This document shows positions 63,821-64,000 of a stretch of 64,000 nucleotides of DNA, in pieces. The notes beneath the pieces were generated by a model. It had not been told where the DNA came from, did not search any database, and saw only the letters and a list, made by a program, of their open reading frames with translations. The stretch is from NCBI GenBank assembly GCA_900544025.1, contig UQTM01000004.1:24529-88528 (forward strand). The letters are read 5' to 3'. Every line of letters begins with the position of its first letter. The first letter of the stretch is position 1. The stretch is from an uncultured Odoribacter sp. (GTDB lineage: Bacteria; Bacteroidota; Bacteroidia; Bacteroidales; Marinifilaceae). Position numbers and translations under genes: made by a program.

Positions 63821-64000
63821 ATGGAAAAACAAATAGCTAACGACCTGATTGATTTCATACATGAAAGTCCTACCAACTTCCACGCTGTACTAAGTATAAA
63901 AAAACAGCTATTGGAACACGGTTTCAAGCAACTTTATTCAGGCGAAGCCTGGCATATAGAATATGGAGGCAAATATTTTGTAACTAAAAACCATTCTTCT
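63821..64000 (+). CDS. M18-family aminopeptidase, 3' end outside the window
   Basis: Only the first 60 residues are visible. They read MEKQIANDLIDFIHESPTNF followed by HAVLSIKKQLLEHGFKQLYS and an EYGGKYFVTKNHSS segment. This matches the N-terminus of M18 aspartyl-type aminopeptidases, which begin with a helix carrying FIxxSPTxFHAV and then GGKYFVTRN. These are cytosolic zinc aminopeptidases. The zinc ligands lie beyond the window, so activity cannot be judged. Confidence 0.85.
   Translation, partial: MEKQIANDLIDFIHESPTNFHAVLSIKKQLLEHGFKQLYSGEAWHIEYGGKYFVTKNHSS

Noticed and set aside
1..64000. CRISPR arrays, phage genes, insertion sequences
   Set aside because: No spaced direct repeats, capsid or terminase genes, transposases or terminal inverted repeats were seen.

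Overview
This window looks like chromosomal DNA from a member of the Bacteroidales. Several promoters fit the Bacteroidota pattern of a -33 TTTG and a -7 TAnnTTTG. The gene content fits too: an ExbB/ExbD/ExbD operon, large secreted GH2 and GH3 glycosidases with signal peptides, a tricorn-type protease, GIN-domain, DUF3244-like and PepSY-like secreted proteins, and a Bacteroides-style arginine operon led by a GNAT gene. The genus is not resolved. There is no phage, CRISPR array, rRNA or insertion sequence. The only mobile-type gene is one serine recombinase.

Layout. 1-3486 holds gdhA (cut by the left edge), a TatD hydrolase and a type I asparaginase. 3616-5920 is an ExbB-X-ExbD-ExbD energy-transduction operon closed by a strong terminator, followed by tRNA-Arg(CCG). 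6511-10533 is a large GH2 beta-galactosidase. 10765-14605 is a hybrid histidine kinase and an NtrC-type response regulator, tail to tail. 14727-22884 (minus strand) is a five-gene MacB-type tripartite exporter (TolC, HlyD, permease, ATPase, permease). Its control region is shared with a divergent NtrC-type regulator/kinase pair (23268-25980) and carries three copies of one 17-bp palindrome. 26062-26436 is a small secreted PepSY-like protein.

26775-34286 (minus strand) is an arginine biosynthesis cluster in the order GNAT acyltransferase, argG, argC, argD, argB, argE-like, argH. Its promoter is overlapped by ArgR-box-like sites. 34699-37853 holds a GIN-domain protein, a lipoprotein-type TPR/TM/HTH regulator and a DUF3244-like secreted protein, followed by a run of RNA hairpins. 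38249-41473 is a tricorn-like protease. 41556-47373 (minus) is an RND tripartite pump, with a divergent serine recombinase at 47627. 48590-54830 (minus) is a second ABC-type tripartite exporter (two tandem TetR genes, TolC, HlyD, two ABC-2 permeases) with no ATPase gene. 55041-64000 holds a lipoprotein, a dicarboxylate/amino-acid symporter, a thioredoxin-fold lipoprotein, an EamA transporter, Dps, a GH3 beta-glucosidase and the start of an M18 aminopeptidase.

The most informative regulatory signals are the three TGTCCA-N5-TGGACA-type palindromes between the MacB-type exporter and its sigma-54-type regulator, an identical 21-bp element before both the TetR pair and the second ABC exporter, and ArgR-like boxes spaced 21 bp centre to centre over the arg promoter. 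All functional statements come from reading the sequence and from knowledge of the families; no database search was run.
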